A stretch of 63,420 bases of DNA from Verrucomicrobiota bacterium (GCA_023450935.1 JAEXGH010000030.1:1-63420), one strand, 5' to 3'; positions 17,259 to 26,605 are shown, counted from the first letter of the stretch. The notes: generated by a model from the sequence alone, not told the origin. Made by a program: numbers and translations.

Positions 17259-18527
17259 TTACACTATTTTTGAATTCTTCAAATACAAAACGGCGTCGTC
17301 GAAAGATTTTCCGCGTTCCCTGTAGCCGTTGAACATTCCGAAGCTCGAGAATGCGGGGCTGAAAAGGACGTCGCCGCCGTCTTTTGTAAAATCGAGGCAT
17401 TTTTTTACGGCGTCTTCCATGCTCTCTGCTACCGCCACGGGGATTTTCCCGCCGAGCGCGCTTTCGAGCTTTTTCGCCGTCTGTCCGATAAGCACCGCGG
17501 CTTTGCAGTGTTCGGCTGCCGCATCGACAAGTTCGGTTAAATCGCAGTATTTGTCTTTGCCGCCGCCGAGCCATACGAGGTTTTTGCGGTCGGAGAGCTC
17601 GCGTATTGCCGCCACGGCAGCGTGGACGTTTGTGGCTTTGGAGTCGTTGTAGAAGCTGACGTTGCCGACGCGCGCCGGCGACGAAAACCTATACGGGGGC
17701 AGTTCGAACGTCTTGCAGGTTTGCCGGAGAATTTCGTAGTCGAGATTTTCCGCGCGCCAGAATATTTTTGCCGCCGCGAAATTGCGCGCCTGAATGCCGC
17801 TTGAAAACGGCGCGGGCGCGGGTTCAACGTTTTCTTCGTCGAAGAACCGCGCGAAGTCGGGCAGGGCTACGCCGAATTTTTCGGCGTTCTTTCTTACGCT
17901 CGAGCCCGCAATGAAAACGGGTTTGCGCAGCGCGCGCGCGAGGTTGGTTTTCGCGAGAAAATACTCTTCAAGCGATTTGTGCCAGTCGAGGTGGTCGGCG
18001 TCGAAGTTTGTCCATATGACGGCGTCGGGGCGGAGGTATTTGAGCTTCGACGTCTGGAACGAGCTTAGTTCGTAGACCGCCGTGCAGCCCTTGCCGAAGC
18101 CGCCCTCCGCGCACACGGCGCAAAGCGGCGTTCCAATGTTGCCGACGGCAACCGTTTTTTTGCCCGCGTTTGCAAGCGCGCTTGCAAGGAGTTTTGTAAG
18201 CGTGGTCTTCCCGTTAGTCCCCGTAACGGCGACAATTTCGCCCTCCCACGCGAGCGCGGAAAGGTCGGTTTCGCAAATGCACTCGCCGAACTTTTCGGCT
18301 TCAGCAATCCATTTGCCGTCGGGTCGGAATGCGGGAGAGTAGACGAACAAACAGTGGCTTTGCCCCCTGCGGGCGTTGAAAAGCTCGTGCGAGCCGTCCT
18401 GCGCGTATACGACAGACTCCACCCCCAGTTTGCCGAGAAGCTTTTGCGCCGCGATGCCGCTTGCCCCCGCCCCGAAGATTGCGGCGGGTTTACCGTTTGC
18501 AAGCTCTACTATTTTTTTCGCGCCCAT
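17259..18527 (-). CDS. murD: UDP-N-acetylmuramoyl-L-alanine--D-glutamate ligase
   Basis: 422 residues from an ATG at 18527; this shares one base with the mraY stop (TAATG), and upstream extension is rejected. Mur ligase adding D-Glu. N-terminal AAIFGAGASGIAAQKLL (about 16), P-loop VTGTNGKTTLTKLLA (about 104), the LDWHKSLEEYF segment (about 178), SKATNVHAAVAAI (about 295) and WLGGGKDK (about 318) are MurD features. Followed 34 bases later by the LysM gene. Confidence 0.94.
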   Translation of the reverse strand: MGAKKIVELANGKPAAIFGAGASGIAAQKLLGKLGVESVVYAQDGSHELFNARRGQSHCLFVYSPAFRPDGKWIAEAEKFGECICETDLSALAWEGEIVAVTGTNGKTTLTKLLASALANAGKKTVAVGNIGTPLCAVCAEGGFGKGCTAVYELSSFQTSKLKYLRPDAVIWTNFDADHLDWHKSLEEYFLAKTNLARALRKPVFIAGSSVRKNAEKFGVALPDFARFFDEENVEPAPAPFSSGIQARNFAAAKIFWRAENLDYEILRQTCKTFELPPYRFSSPARVGNVSFYNDSKATNVHAAVAAIRELSDRKNLVWLGGGKDKYCDLTELVDAAAEHCKAAVLIGQTAKKLESALGGKIPVAVAESMEDAVKKCLDFTKDGGDVLFSPAFSSFGMFNGYRERGKSFDDAVLYLKNSKIV

Positions 18528-19624
18528 TATCTGAGTTTCAAAGTGGCAAGTCCCGCAAGGGCGAATATAAGCGACACTATCCAGAAACGGATGACAACTG
18601 TAGTTTCCTTCCAGCCTTTGTATTCGAAATGGTGGTGTATGGGCGTGCACAAAAACACGCGTTTGCCAGTAGATTTGAACGAGGCAACCTGTATGATGAC
18701 CGACACCGACTCAATCACGAAAATTCCGCCCACAATCACAAGCGTGAAAGGCTGTTGCACCAAAAACGCTATAGTCCCGATAAGCCCGCCGAGCGCGAGA
18801 GAACCCGTATCGCCCATAAACACGGCGGCGGGATAGCAGTTATACCACAAAAACGCCATGGCGGCTCCTATGAGCGCGCAACAGACAACAGTAAGTTCGC
18901 CCGCGCCCGCAATGGGCTTGATCAAAAGGTAGTTTGCGCTGATTGTGTCGCCCGTCACGTAGGAGATTATCGCGAAACTCAATGCCACGCACACCGTGCA
19001 GCCTATCGCCAGCCCGTCGATGCCGTCGGTAAGGTTTATAGCGTTGCTCGAACCCGCCACCACAAAAAACAGGAACACGAACATAGCCCACACGGGGATT
19101 GCCGTGAGAATCGGGTTTTTAAGAAACGGCGCGTAGAGTTCTTCAAGCAGAAACGCGTATTCCGAGCACCTCAAAATACCCACAATGCCGGCGACAACAA
19201 CCGCCTGAACCGCCAGCTTGATTTTTCCCGAAACGCCGCTGCTGTTTTTTTTGACTACTTTCAGGTAGTCGTCGGCGAATCCCAGAGCCGTCAGCGAAAC
19301 GTATACGAACCACGCGCACACAACCAGAGCGTTCGGGCGCGCGAGCAGAAGCGACACGGGCATAACCGACGCGAAAATTATCAACCCGCCCATTGTGGGC
19401 GTGCCCTTTTTCCCCTCGTGAAGTTCGGCGAGTTTGCCGACTTCCTCCCTTGTTCTGAAGCTCTGTCCGAACTTCAGCCGTTTGAGAAATTCTATTGTTT
19501 TCGGGGCTATTACTATGCCGATGAAAAACGCCAACGCTATGGCCATTCCGCAACGCACGCTCAGGTATTTGAATACGCGCAGCGGGCCGAAAAACGATTC
19601 GAACTGCGAAAGCTGGTAGAGCAT
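18527..19624 (-). CDS. mraY: Phospho-N-acetylmuramoyl-pentapeptide transferase
   Basis: 365 residues, about ten membrane helices. Transfers phospho-MurNAc-pentapeptide to undecaprenyl phosphate to make lipid I. Catalytic and binding motifs: GKKGTPTMGG (about 71), the Asp pair FADDYLKVV (about 115), NAINLTDGIDGLA (about 176), FMGDTGSLALGG (about 254) and the HHHFEYKGWKE loop (about 326). One-base overlaps with both murF and murD. Confidence 0.96.
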   Translation of the reverse strand: MLYQLSQFESFFGPLRVFKYLSVRCGMAIALAFFIGIVIAPKTIEFLKRLKFGQSFRTREEVGKLAELHEGKKGTPTMGGLIIFASVMPVSLLLARPNALVVCAWFVYVSLTALGFADDYLKVVKKNSSGVSGKIKLAVQAVVVAGIVGILRCSEYAFLLEELYAPFLKNPILTAIPVWAMFVFLFFVVAGSSNAINLTDGIDGLAIGCTVCVALSFAIISYVTGDTISANYLLIKPIAGAGELTVVCCALIGAAMAFLWYNCYPAAVFMGDTGSLALGGLIGTIAFLVQQPFTLVIVGGIFVIESVSVIIQVASFKSTGKRVFLCTPIHHHFEYKGWKETTVVIRFWIVSLIFALAGLATLKLR

Positions 19625-21198
19625 TAAAATTCCCTTTCGTCTTCAAAGTCGATTTCGCCGTCGGATTCGTCGAAATCCTCCGCTCCGTCTTCGTCGAAGG
19701 AGTCGTCGCCGTTTTCGTCTTGTCCGTCGGGCGCGTCTGCGGCCGGTTCGTCGTCCTGCGGTTCGGGCTCCTCCTCGGGCGCGGAAATCTCCTCCTCCTT
19801 TACTTCGGCTTCTCCCGCGGCCTTCAGAACGGCGGGGGGCAGGGCTTTTTCAAGCTCGCAAACGCGGCTTCCCTTCACGAAAACAAAACCCTCGGAAAAT
19901 TCGGATATTTTCTCGGCTGCCGCCTGCGGCGTTTCGAAAATCGAAATATCGGCTTCGTTCCAGCCGTTTTCAAGCAGCCCCGCCTTGTAGATGTCGGCTG
20001 ACGCGCCCACGAGAACCGCCTTGCAGCCCTCCGCGAACGGAATGTTTGCGCCTACCTCCTTATGGTGGCGGTGCATGGCAATGCCGAGCTCCGCCATCGA
20101 ACCGAGAACGTAGAGCTTGGGGGCGTTTTCGGCTATTTCGGCGAAGTTCTGGAGGGCGTCGCGCATCGACATTGGCGAGGCGTTGTAGCAGTCGATGTAG
20201 TATTTGACCGCGCCCGACTCCACAATGCCGCCGCGCATTGGCAGGGGCCTGAGCGTTTCGATTTTCGCCGCCAGCTGTTCCTCTTTCGCGCCGAGCATAA
20301 GGCTTGCGGCTATTACAAGCAGGGTGTTGTCGAGCATTCCCGCGCTCATTCGGGGGGCTTCGAAGTAGTATTCCTCGCCTCCCTCCACGCACATGTCTAT
20401 TACCGAGACGCCGCCGTCGGTTTTTGTTACCGCGTATCTGAAAACCAAATCCGCCTTGACATCGGGAGCGTCGGCCGAAGCGAGAACCGCCTTTTTGCAG
20501 GTGAGTTCGTCAAACGCCTTCCAACTGAGCAGGTTTTGATGCATCACGCACCAGCCGTTTTCGGAAACGTGCGCGGGTAGCACCGCCTTTTCGCGCGCCA
20601 CTGCGGAGACATCCTTAAAGCGTTCGAGATGCGTGGGCCCCACATTCGTTATTATTGCGATATCGGGTTGAATCATCTCCGCCAGTTCCTTCATCTGGTC
20701 GGGAGCGCCCACTCCCGCCTCGACTATCGCCAGCTGGTTTTGGCGTATGTCTATTTTCGTGAGCGTGAGCGGAACGCCGATTTCGTTGTTGTAGTTTTTC
20801 TCCGTGCATACGGGATTTTTCCACGAAAGCAGCTTGGCAAGCATTTCTTTTGTTGATGTTTTTCCGCACGAGCCCGTAATTGCCACTACGGGATTTTCGA
20901 AGCGGAGTCTGTGGAGCTTTGCCACTGCCTGCAACGCCTTGAGCGGGTTTTTCACCACCAATACCGGCGCGCCCACGTCGAGCTCCCTGTCGGCTATGAC
21001 GGCGGTTGCGCCGTTTTTGACGGCGTCGGCGGCAAAGTCGCAACCGTCGCGCTCTCCCTTGAGGGCAACGAACGCGAAGTCGGGCTGAATGTTCCTGCTG
21101 TCTATTCCGAAGCCGCGTATGTCTGTTTTTTTCGAATTGAGGCCGAACCAGCTTCCGCCCGTCCACGCTTGTAAATCGTCTGTTTTAAAGAATGGCAT
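19624..21198 (-). CDS. murF: UDP-MurNAc-tripeptide--D-Ala-D-Ala ligase with acidic C-terminal tail
   Basis: 524 residues; the MurF core ends near 455 and is followed by about 65 residues made mostly of Glu and Asp. The core has the DSRNIQPDFAFVALKGERDG segment, P-loop ITGSCGKTSTKEM (about 110), NVGPTHLERF (about 195) and YNASPMSMRDAL (about 330). It adds D-Ala-D-Ala, completing the cytoplasmic precursor. The acidic tail is not part of usual MurF; it might be a disordered interaction segment. Starts 4 bases after the murE stop. Confidence 0.93.
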   Translation of the reverse strand: MPFFKTDDLQAWTGGSWFGLNSKKTDIRGFGIDSRNIQPDFAFVALKGERDGCDFAADAVKNGATAVIADRELDVGAPVLVVKNPLKALQAVAKLHRLRFENPVVAITGSCGKTSTKEMLAKLLSWKNPVCTEKNYNNEIGVPLTLTKIDIRQNQLAIVEAGVGAPDQMKELAEMIQPDIAIITNVGPTHLERFKDVSAVAREKAVLPAHVSENGWCVMHQNLLSWKAFDELTCKKAVLASADAPDVKADLVFRYAVTKTDGGVSVIDMCVEGGEEYYFEAPRMSAGMLDNTLLVIAASLMLGAKEEQLAAKIETLRPLPMRGGIVESGAVKYYIDCYNASPMSMRDALQNFAEIAENAPKLYVLGSMAELGIAMHRHHKEVGANIPFAEGCKAVLVGASADIYKAGLLENGWNEADISIFETPQAAAEKISEFSEGFVFVKGSRVCELEKALPPAVLKAAGEAEVKEEEISAPEEEPEPQDDEPAADAPDGQDENGDDSFDEDGAEDFDESDGEIDFEDEREF

Positions 21199-21202
21199 AA
21201 GT

Positions 21203-22693
21203 TTATATGATTTGTTTTAACGACAGCAGTTCTTCGGCAACGTGTTTGTCGTCGAAGGGAATGATGGTGTCGCCGAGTTCCTGAAATGTTTCGTGCCCCT
21301 TGCCCGCAATGAGAATACAGTCGCCCTCTCTCGCGGCGTCTATGGCGAGGTTTATCGCCCTGCGGCGGTCTTCGACAAATGCTATTTTGGAGGCGTCGGC
21401 AACGCCCTGTTTCATGTCGGAGAAAATCTGCTCAAGAGGCTCCCCGCGCGGGTTGTCGGAGGTCGCCCAAGCGAAGTCGGCGAAATCCTGAACCGCCTTG
21501 ACCATAAGCGGGCGCTTTGTCCTGTCGCGCTTGCCGCCGCAGCCAAATACCACGAAAAGTCGCCCCTTGACGACGTTTCTTAGCATTGAAAGGCCGTTTC
21601 TGAGGGCGTCGTCGGTGTGCGCGTAATCGACGAAGATATCGAAGTTTGCCCCTCCCGATACCTTTTGCATTCTCCCCGGAACGCCGGCAAAGCCCGACAG
21701 CGAGACAGCGGCCTTTTCGACGTTGCCGCCCAACGCGTAGATTATCGACAACGCCGCCAGCGCGTTGAGAATGTTGTAGTGTCCGGGCATATTTATCGTA
21801 ACGTCTGCGTCGCCTTCGGGATACTTCATTTTGAAAACCGATTTTTGCGGAAACATTTGTATGTCGTGCGCGGTTATGTCGGCGTCGCGGCTTTCGATTC
21901 CGAAGGATACAAGGCGCGTTTCGGGCTGGAGCATTGTCGTGATTTTTCTGCCGTAGGGGTCGTCGATGTTTACCACCGCGTTTTTGGGCAGACTGCCGAG
22001 CGCGCCCGTAAATACCGACGCCTTCGTCCTGAAGTAGGACTCCATCGTCTTGTGGTAGTCCATGTGGTCCTGCGTGAGGTTGAGGAAGCAGGCGCAGTCA
22101 AGATGCAGCCCCGCGGCGCGCTTCTGCGAAATTGCGTGGGAGCTTATTTCCATTGCAACCGCCCTGCACTCGGCAAAGCGCATTTGGCTGAGCAGCGCGT
22201 GCAGCTCCAAAGCTTCGGGAGTGGTGCGGTTTGCGGGCAGGCAGCGTCCGCCCAAATCGTAGTGGATTGTGCCGATAAGCCCGCACTTCGTGGAGAGGTC
22301 GTTGAGCATTTTCTGCGTCATCCACGAAACGCTCGTTTTGCCATTTGTTCCGGTAATTCCCACAGTTTTGAGCGTTCCCTCCGTATTGCCGTAAAAGCTG
22401 TTGCCCGCCTTCGCCATCGCGTCTGACATGTCGGCAACCTGAATCCACGCCGCGGGAAAAAGTTTCGGCGCGGGACGTTCCGAAACTATCGCGCACGCGC
22501 CCCTGTGCGCCGCCTCTTCGACGAACTTGTTGCCGTCGGTATTGTGTCCCGAGACCGCAAAAAACGCCGACGCGGGCGCGACGCGCCGACTGTCGGCTAT
22601 GAGCATTTTCACCTCCGCCGACTTGTCGCCCGTGAGCTTTACCGCGTCTACGGCCTTGGCCAAATCGGCCACGGTATAGGAGCTTACCCCCAT
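21203..22693 (-). CDS. murE: UDP-MurNAc-L-Ala-D-Glu--meso-DAP ligase
   Basis: 496 residues from the ATG at 22693, matching the usual length and N-terminus of MurE. A longer ATG start at 22780, overlapping ftsI by 14 bases, is possible; neither has a clear Shine-Dalgarno. Motifs: DSRRVAPASAFFAVSGHNTDG (about 40), P-loop ITGTNGKTSVSWM (about 115), LTQDHMDYHKTMESYF (about 215) and the DNPRGEP motif (about 415) that in this family selects meso-diaminopimelate over lysine. GKGHETFQ near the end is typical. So the peptidoglycan is probably of the mDAP type. Confidence 0.94.
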   Translation of the reverse strand: MGVSSYTVADLAKAVDAVKLTGDKSAEVKMLIADSRRVAPASAFFAVSGHNTDGNKFVEEAAHRGACAIVSERPAPKLFPAAWIQVADMSDAMAKAGNSFYGNTEGTLKTVGITGTNGKTSVSWMTQKMLNDLSTKCGLIGTIHYDLGGRCLPANRTTPEALELHALLSQMRFAECRAVAMEISSHAISQKRAAGLHLDCACFLNLTQDHMDYHKTMESYFRTKASVFTGALGSLPKNAVVNIDDPYGRKITTMLQPETRLVSFGIESRDADITAHDIQMFPQKSVFKMKYPEGDADVTINMPGHYNILNALAALSIIYALGGNVEKAAVSLSGFAGVPGRMQKVSGGANFDIFVDYAHTDDALRNGLSMLRNVVKGRLFVVFGCGGKRDRTKRPLMVKAVQDFADFAWATSDNPRGEPLEQIFSDMKQGVADASKIAFVEDRRRAINLAIDAAREGDCILIAGKGHETFQELGDTIIPFDDKHVAEELLSLKQII

Positions 22694-22766
22694 GTCCGAC
22701 TGCGCAAAATACATCTGTGCGAATCTGCTGTGTGCGCCGCACATGCAAATCAAACTATGCAGATTG

Positions 22767-24671
22767 TTAAAGGTTACCATCGTAGTTCAAAGTTTTCCAA
22801 GCCATTGTTTTTTCAAATTCTTCGTCGGATTGTATCCCGAGATATCCCGCGGCCTGTTCGCCGATTTCCCTGAACGCGGGCGCGGCAACAAGACCGCCGT
22901 AACCCACCCCCTTGAGCTTGGGGGTATCGACTACAACCGTTATTACAAGGCGCGGGCGCGTTGCCGGAAAGAAGCCGGTGAAGGATGCTACGTGTTTTTT
23001 GTTGCTATATTCTCCGCGTTTTCTGCGCGTGCCGTCGGCGTTGGGCGGAAGGTCTTTCGCCTTGATGAATTTTTGCGAAGTCCCCGTTTTCCCCGCCACT
23101 TTAAAACCCTTTATGGCGGCGCGCCGCGCCGTGCCCGTGGGGGTTGTAACTTCCGCGAGCATTTCTCCCATAAGGGTTGCGACCTTCGGGGAAATCACGC
23201 GGCGGAGCGCTTTGGGCGCATAGTTCATTACGGTCTGCCCTTTGGCGTCGTAGATTCTTTTTACGAGCTGCGGCTGCATATACACGCCCTGATTGGCGAT
23301 GGTAGCCATTGCGCAGTGGATTTGAAGCGGCGTAACGGCGACTGCGTGCCCGATGGGCATACGCGTTATTGTCAGTGAATCCCACTTTTCAAGCGGCAGA
23401 ACGTTGCCGGAAATCTCGCCGATAAGCCCTATGTCCGTCTTCTGCCCGAAGCCGAATTTATGCGCGTAGTCCACGAGACGTTTCGCCCCGAGGCGGCCGC
23501 CGATTAGCGCGGAACCGCGGTTGCTGCTTTTTTTGATGATGTCGCGGACTGTGGCGTTTTTGCCGAGCGGATGGTCGTCTTTGGGCATGCGCAGCATTTT
23601 GCCGTTGTAGGACATCGCCGTCTGCATGCAGTCGAATTTGTCGTCGGGGCCGATGAGAGATTCGTTCAGTGCCGCCGCCACGGGGACGATCTTGAACGTC
23701 GAGCCGGGTTCGTATTGACCCGAAATTGCGAAATTCAGAAAGTTGCCCGTATCGTATTTATTGAAGTTGTTGGGGTTGAAAGTGGGGTAGCTTGCCATGG
23801 CCAAGACGTAGCCCGTGGAGGGCTCGCTTACTATGATTGCGGCGGTTTCAGGGCGGTATGTGGCAACTATCGCGCCCATTTGTTGTTGCACAATCTGCTG
23901 GATAAAGAGGTCTATGGAAAGCTCCACGTTCAGCCCGTCGGTAGGCTCCACCGTGCGCGTTCTGTATTGGGGAAGCTCCATTTTTTTGCCGTCGCGCTCG
24001 GTTTCCTTCCAGCCGTCCTGTCCGGTGAGATAGTAGTCGAACTGCTGTTCTATGCCCATGACGGGCTTGAACTCCTTGTTGACGAACCCGATGACGTGCG
24101 CCAAGAGCGTTTCGCAGGGATATTTGCGCGTGTATTTTCTGTTGCCGTAGATTGCCTTTATTTCGCAGTCGAGGATTTGTCGGAAGAGTGCTTCGTTGTC
24201 GATGACGGCGAGTTTTTGCCAGCTGCCTTCTGCCACGCATTTCCCGTAAAGTTCGGCGTATGGCATTCCCAGAAGTTGCGCAACCCTCTCCAGACGTTCG
24301 CGAGTCTGCTGCGAGGGCTTATACGCGCGCATTTGCGCAACGCTCATTTTCTGGATTTGCTTCAGGGGAATGTCGTTGTCTTTGCCGATTCGGTATTTGA
24401 AAGTTTTCGGGTCTACGCCGATTGTTATCTCGGGGCTGGAGGTTGCAAGCAGATTGCGCTTGGCGTCGGTTATGTTGCCGCGTTTGGCGCTGATGATTTC
24501 AGTCCTTTTGCGCGCCTTTTCCGCCTCCGCAATGCTTGCGTCGCTGCGGACTACATGCAGGTAGAACAGGCGGCAGCCCACTGCCGCAAGAACGAAGCAT
24601 ACAACGAAGCAGACAAAGGCCAAGCGGCCTTTGCCATACATCAGAATAGTCTCCGTTTTGTGTTTTTGCAT
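22767..24671 (-). CDS. ftsI: Septal class B penicillin-binding protein FtsI (PBP3)
   Basis: 634 residues: a short cytoplasmic start, one membrane anchor (about 15-35), a PBP dimerisation domain (about 60-240) and a transpeptidase domain. Catalytic Ser324 in EPGSTFKIV (SxxK), the SxN motif in KKSSNRGSAL, and KTGTSQK (KTG box) in AGKTGTSQKF. It crosslinks septal peptidoglycan in the periplasm with FtsW. Immediately follows ftsL by 3 bases. Confidence 0.94.
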   Translation of the reverse strand: MQKHKTETILMYGKGRLAFVCFVVCFVLAAVGCRLFYLHVVRSDASIAEAEKARKRTEIISAKRGNITDAKRNLLATSSPEITIGVDPKTFKYRIGKDNDIPLKQIQKMSVAQMRAYKPSQQTRERLERVAQLLGMPYAELYGKCVAEGSWQKLAVIDNEALFRQILDCEIKAIYGNRKYTRKYPCETLLAHVIGFVNKEFKPVMGIEQQFDYYLTGQDGWKETERDGKKMELPQYRTRTVEPTDGLNVELSIDLFIQQIVQQQMGAIVATYRPETAAIIVSEPSTGYVLAMASYPTFNPNNFNKYDTGNFLNFAISGQYEPGSTFKIVPVAAALNESLIGPDDKFDCMQTAMSYNGKMLRMPKDDHPLGKNATVRDIIKKSSNRGSALIGGRLGAKRLVDYAHKFGFGQKTDIGLIGEISGNVLPLEKWDSLTITRMPIGHAVAVTPLQIHCAMATIANQGVYMQPQLVKRIYDAKGQTVMNYAPKALRRVISPKVATLMGEMLAEVTTPTGTARRAAIKGFKVAGKTGTSQKFIKAKDLPPNADGTRRKRGEYSNKKHVASFTGFFPATRPRLVITVVVDTPKLKGVGYGGLVAAPAFREIGEQAAGYLGIQSDEEFEKTMAWKTLNYDGNL

Positions 24672-24674
24672 CTG

Positions 24675-25037
24675 CTATTTCTTCTTTGGAAGCTTGAACG
24701 AAATTACGTTTTCGGATTTCTTCGTGGAATACTCCACGCGCCCGCCGTCGAAATTTTCATACGCCCAGACTATGTTTTCGGTGAGATTGGGCTGCACCAG
24801 CCGCGACGCCGCGCGCTTTATCAGGCGCATGGGGTTGACCTGTTCGGCAATCTTAAGCGACAGTTCGTCGTTCGTTCGGCGCAGGTTGCCTATCTGGCGT
24901 TCGCAGGCGGCTATTTCCTGCGATATTTCGCGCTTGCAGTTTTGCGCCTGCGACAGCGCGAATCCTCCCGATGCGAAAACCGCCATCAACAGCGCGACAG
25001 CCGCGGGCAAATACGGAAACTTTATTTTGGTTGTCAT
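24675..25037 (-). CDS. ftsL: FtsL-like division protein
   Basis: 120 residues: a short basic N-terminus, one membrane helix (about 10-30), then a helical, coiled-coil-like periplasmic segment (about 33-75: QNCKREISQEIAACERQIGNLRR) and a tail. FtsL is poorly conserved in sequence; this call rests on size, topology and position between rsmH and ftsI. It would pair with FtsB and FtsQ. Confidence 0.75.
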   Translation of the reverse strand: MTTKIKFPYLPAAVALLMAVFASGGFALSQAQNCKREISQEIAACERQIGNLRRTNDELSLKIAEQVNPMRLIKRAASRLVQPNLTENIVWAYENFDGGRVEYSTKKSENVISFKLPKKK

Positions 25038-25043
25038 TGTGTG

Positions 25044-25982
25044 TCAGTCCTTTTTCAATGCCCTGAGTTTTGCGCTTCTGCTTCTGGGATTGAGCGCGAT
25101 TTCCTCCGGCGCGGCGGTTACGGGTTTGTTTGTAAGAAGCGCGGCGCGGCGGACTCTGTCCTGCAAAAACGAGGTGTCGGAACGGCTTTCGGGACGCCCC
25201 GCCTGCCTTTTGAAATACTGCTTGACTATTCTGTCTTCGAGCGAGTGGAAGCTTATTGCCGCCAAAACACCGCCGCTTTTGAGCGCGTCGAACGCTTTGG
25301 GCAGGGCGGTTTTAATTTCGCCCAGCTCGTCGTTTACTTTTATGCGCAACGCCTGAAACGTTTTGGTAGCGCGGTGTATGTGTCCGTGTGCGTGCGATAC
25401 CGCGGCGACGACTTCCGCCAAATCCGCGGTTGTCGTAATTTTGCCTTCGTCGCGGGCGGCTATTATTGCGCGCGCGATTTTTTTGAAAGAGCGTTCTTCG
25501 CCGTAATCGCGCAAAACGCAGCCGAGTTCGTGTTCGTCGGCGCGGTTGATGAACTCGAGCGCGCTTTCGCCCTCGGTGTTGTTCATGCGCATGTCAATGG
25601 CGGCGGGCTTGTTTATCGAGAACCCGCGTTCGCCCTCGTCGAGCTGAAACGACGACACCCCGAAATCGAACAGCACACCCGCCACGTCGGTCAGCCCGAG
25701 CTTGTCGATTTCCGAAAATTTCATGCTGCGGAATTCGAAACGTCCGCCGAATTCCGCCTTTACTTCCTCCGCGCGCGCGACGGCTTCGGCGTCGCGGTCA
25801 ACGGCTATTACTTTGCAGTCAGCCGAACGGAGAATTGCGCGGGTGTGTCCGCCGCCGCCGAATGTGCAGTCAAGATACGTTTCGCCGTCGGCGGGCGAGA
25901 GCAACTTTACAGTTTCATTGAGCAAAACGGGGATATGCCCGCTGCGTATGTCGATTTTGAAACTGTCATTACTGTTGCTCAT
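25044..25982 (-). CDS. rsmH: 16S rRNA (cytosine1402-N4)-methyltransferase
   Basis: 312 residues. SAM-dependent methyltransferase (formerly MraW) acting on C1402 of 16S rRNA. Features: HIPVLLNETVKLL (about 16), the SAM-binding DCTFGGGGHTRAIL (about 37), VDRDAEAVARA (about 58), LFDFGVSSFQLDEGERGFS (about 103) and FHSLEDRIVKQYF (about 250). It lies 91 bases after mraZ, the usual second place in the cluster. Confidence 0.97.
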   Translation of the reverse strand: MSNSNDSFKIDIRSGHIPVLLNETVKLLSPADGETYLDCTFGGGGHTRAILRSADCKVIAVDRDAEAVARAEEVKAEFGGRFEFRSMKFSEIDKLGLTDVAGVLFDFGVSSFQLDEGERGFSINKPAAIDMRMNNTEGESALEFINRADEHELGCVLRDYGEERSFKKIARAIIAARDEGKITTTADLAEVVAAVSHAHGHIHRATKTFQALRIKVNDELGEIKTALPKAFDALKSGGVLAAISFHSLEDRIVKQYFKRQAGRPESRSDTSFLQDRVRRAALLTNKPVTAAPEEIALNPRSRSAKLRALKKD

Positions 25983-26001
25983 CTAAGATTTTGTTTCCCC
26001 C

Positions 26002-26029
26002 CAGTGCTGTCAGTGCTGTCAGTGCTGTC
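26002..26029. repeat. Short tandem repeat (AGTGCTGTC x3) between mraZ and rsmH
   Basis: Three head-to-tail copies of a 9-base unit in the 91-base gap before rsmH. It is a slippage-prone site in the leader of the division operon; no known function. Confidence 0.75.
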
Positions 26030-26073
26030 GGGAGCGTTGATATTTTGTGTTTAAAAGTTTTCATTCGGTTCTG

Positions 26074-26538
26074 TTATACGCCCAGCTCTTCAAGCAGCGA
26101 AGCTTCGTCGATTGAATCGTCGTCTTCGTTCAGCCACTGTTCGCGCCGTTTCGGATCCCACAATTCGAAGGACGAACCCATGCCGACCATGCAGACTTCT
26201 TTTTTTATTCCAGCGTGGTTGAGAATTGCCTCCGTGAGCATTACGCGACCCTGTTTGTCGCAACCGAAAGTGCAGCTGTTTTTGAGAAATCTCGCCAAAG
26301 CCTTTCTCTTGGCGGGATTTGCGATACTGATTTTGGAAATATTTTCCAGCAGAACCGCCGTGCGTTGCGGCGGCAAAACCTCTATAGAGCCGTAGGACGT
26401 AGCTATTGCAAAATAGGAATTGTCGGCGTCGTCTCCCTTAAACCTCCACTTTGCGGGGATAGTCACACGGCGTTTGTCATCGAGTTGCTTTAGAAACTCG
26501 TCACCGTAAGGTTGTTGCATTTGTGGAAGTTCCGACAT
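26074..26538 (-). CDS. mraZ: Transcriptional regulator MraZ
   Basis: 154 residues from an ATG at 26538 (MSELPQM). The longer in-frame start at 26589 lies inside the promoter and MraZ boxes, so it is rejected; MQQPYG six codons later is another option. Two SpoVT/AbrB-like halves each carry the DxxxR signature: LDDKRRVTIPAKW (about 20) and CDKQGRVMLTEAIL (about 92). MraZ is the dodecameric repressor of its own cluster in several bacteria, and matching DNA boxes sit just upstream. Confidence 0.93.
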   Translation of the reverse strand: MSELPQMQQPYGDEFLKQLDDKRRVTIPAKWRFKGDDADNSYFAIATSYGSIEVLPPQRTAVLLENISKISIANPAKRKALARFLKNSCTFGCDKQGRVMLTEAILNHAGIKKEVCMVGMGSSFELWDPKRREQWLNEDDDSIDEASLLEELGV

Positions 26539-26563
26539 TTTTTTGAAATTAGCTCTATTTATC

Positions 26564-26605
26564 GCCCATTTTTCACCATTCTTAACCATTTTGCCCCACT
26601 GTCAA
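26564..26605 (-). promoter_or_regulatory. dcw promoter with four MraZ boxes
   Basis: Minus strand: -35 TTGACA (26605-26600), 16-base spacer, -10 AAGAAT (26583-26578). Across and after it are TGGGG (26598-26594), TGGTT (26588-26584), TGGTG (26578-26574) and TGGGC (26568-26564), exactly 10 bases apart. This is the spacing of known MraZ boxes (TGGGN, 5-base gap, TGGGN). Binding would block the promoter, giving autoregulation. Confidence 0.8.

Noticed and set aside
23571..26054. 827-codon open frame on the plus strand
   Set aside because: It lies antisense to ftsI, ftsL and rsmH, all with clear motifs; the product is unlike any family and reflects third-position base bias.
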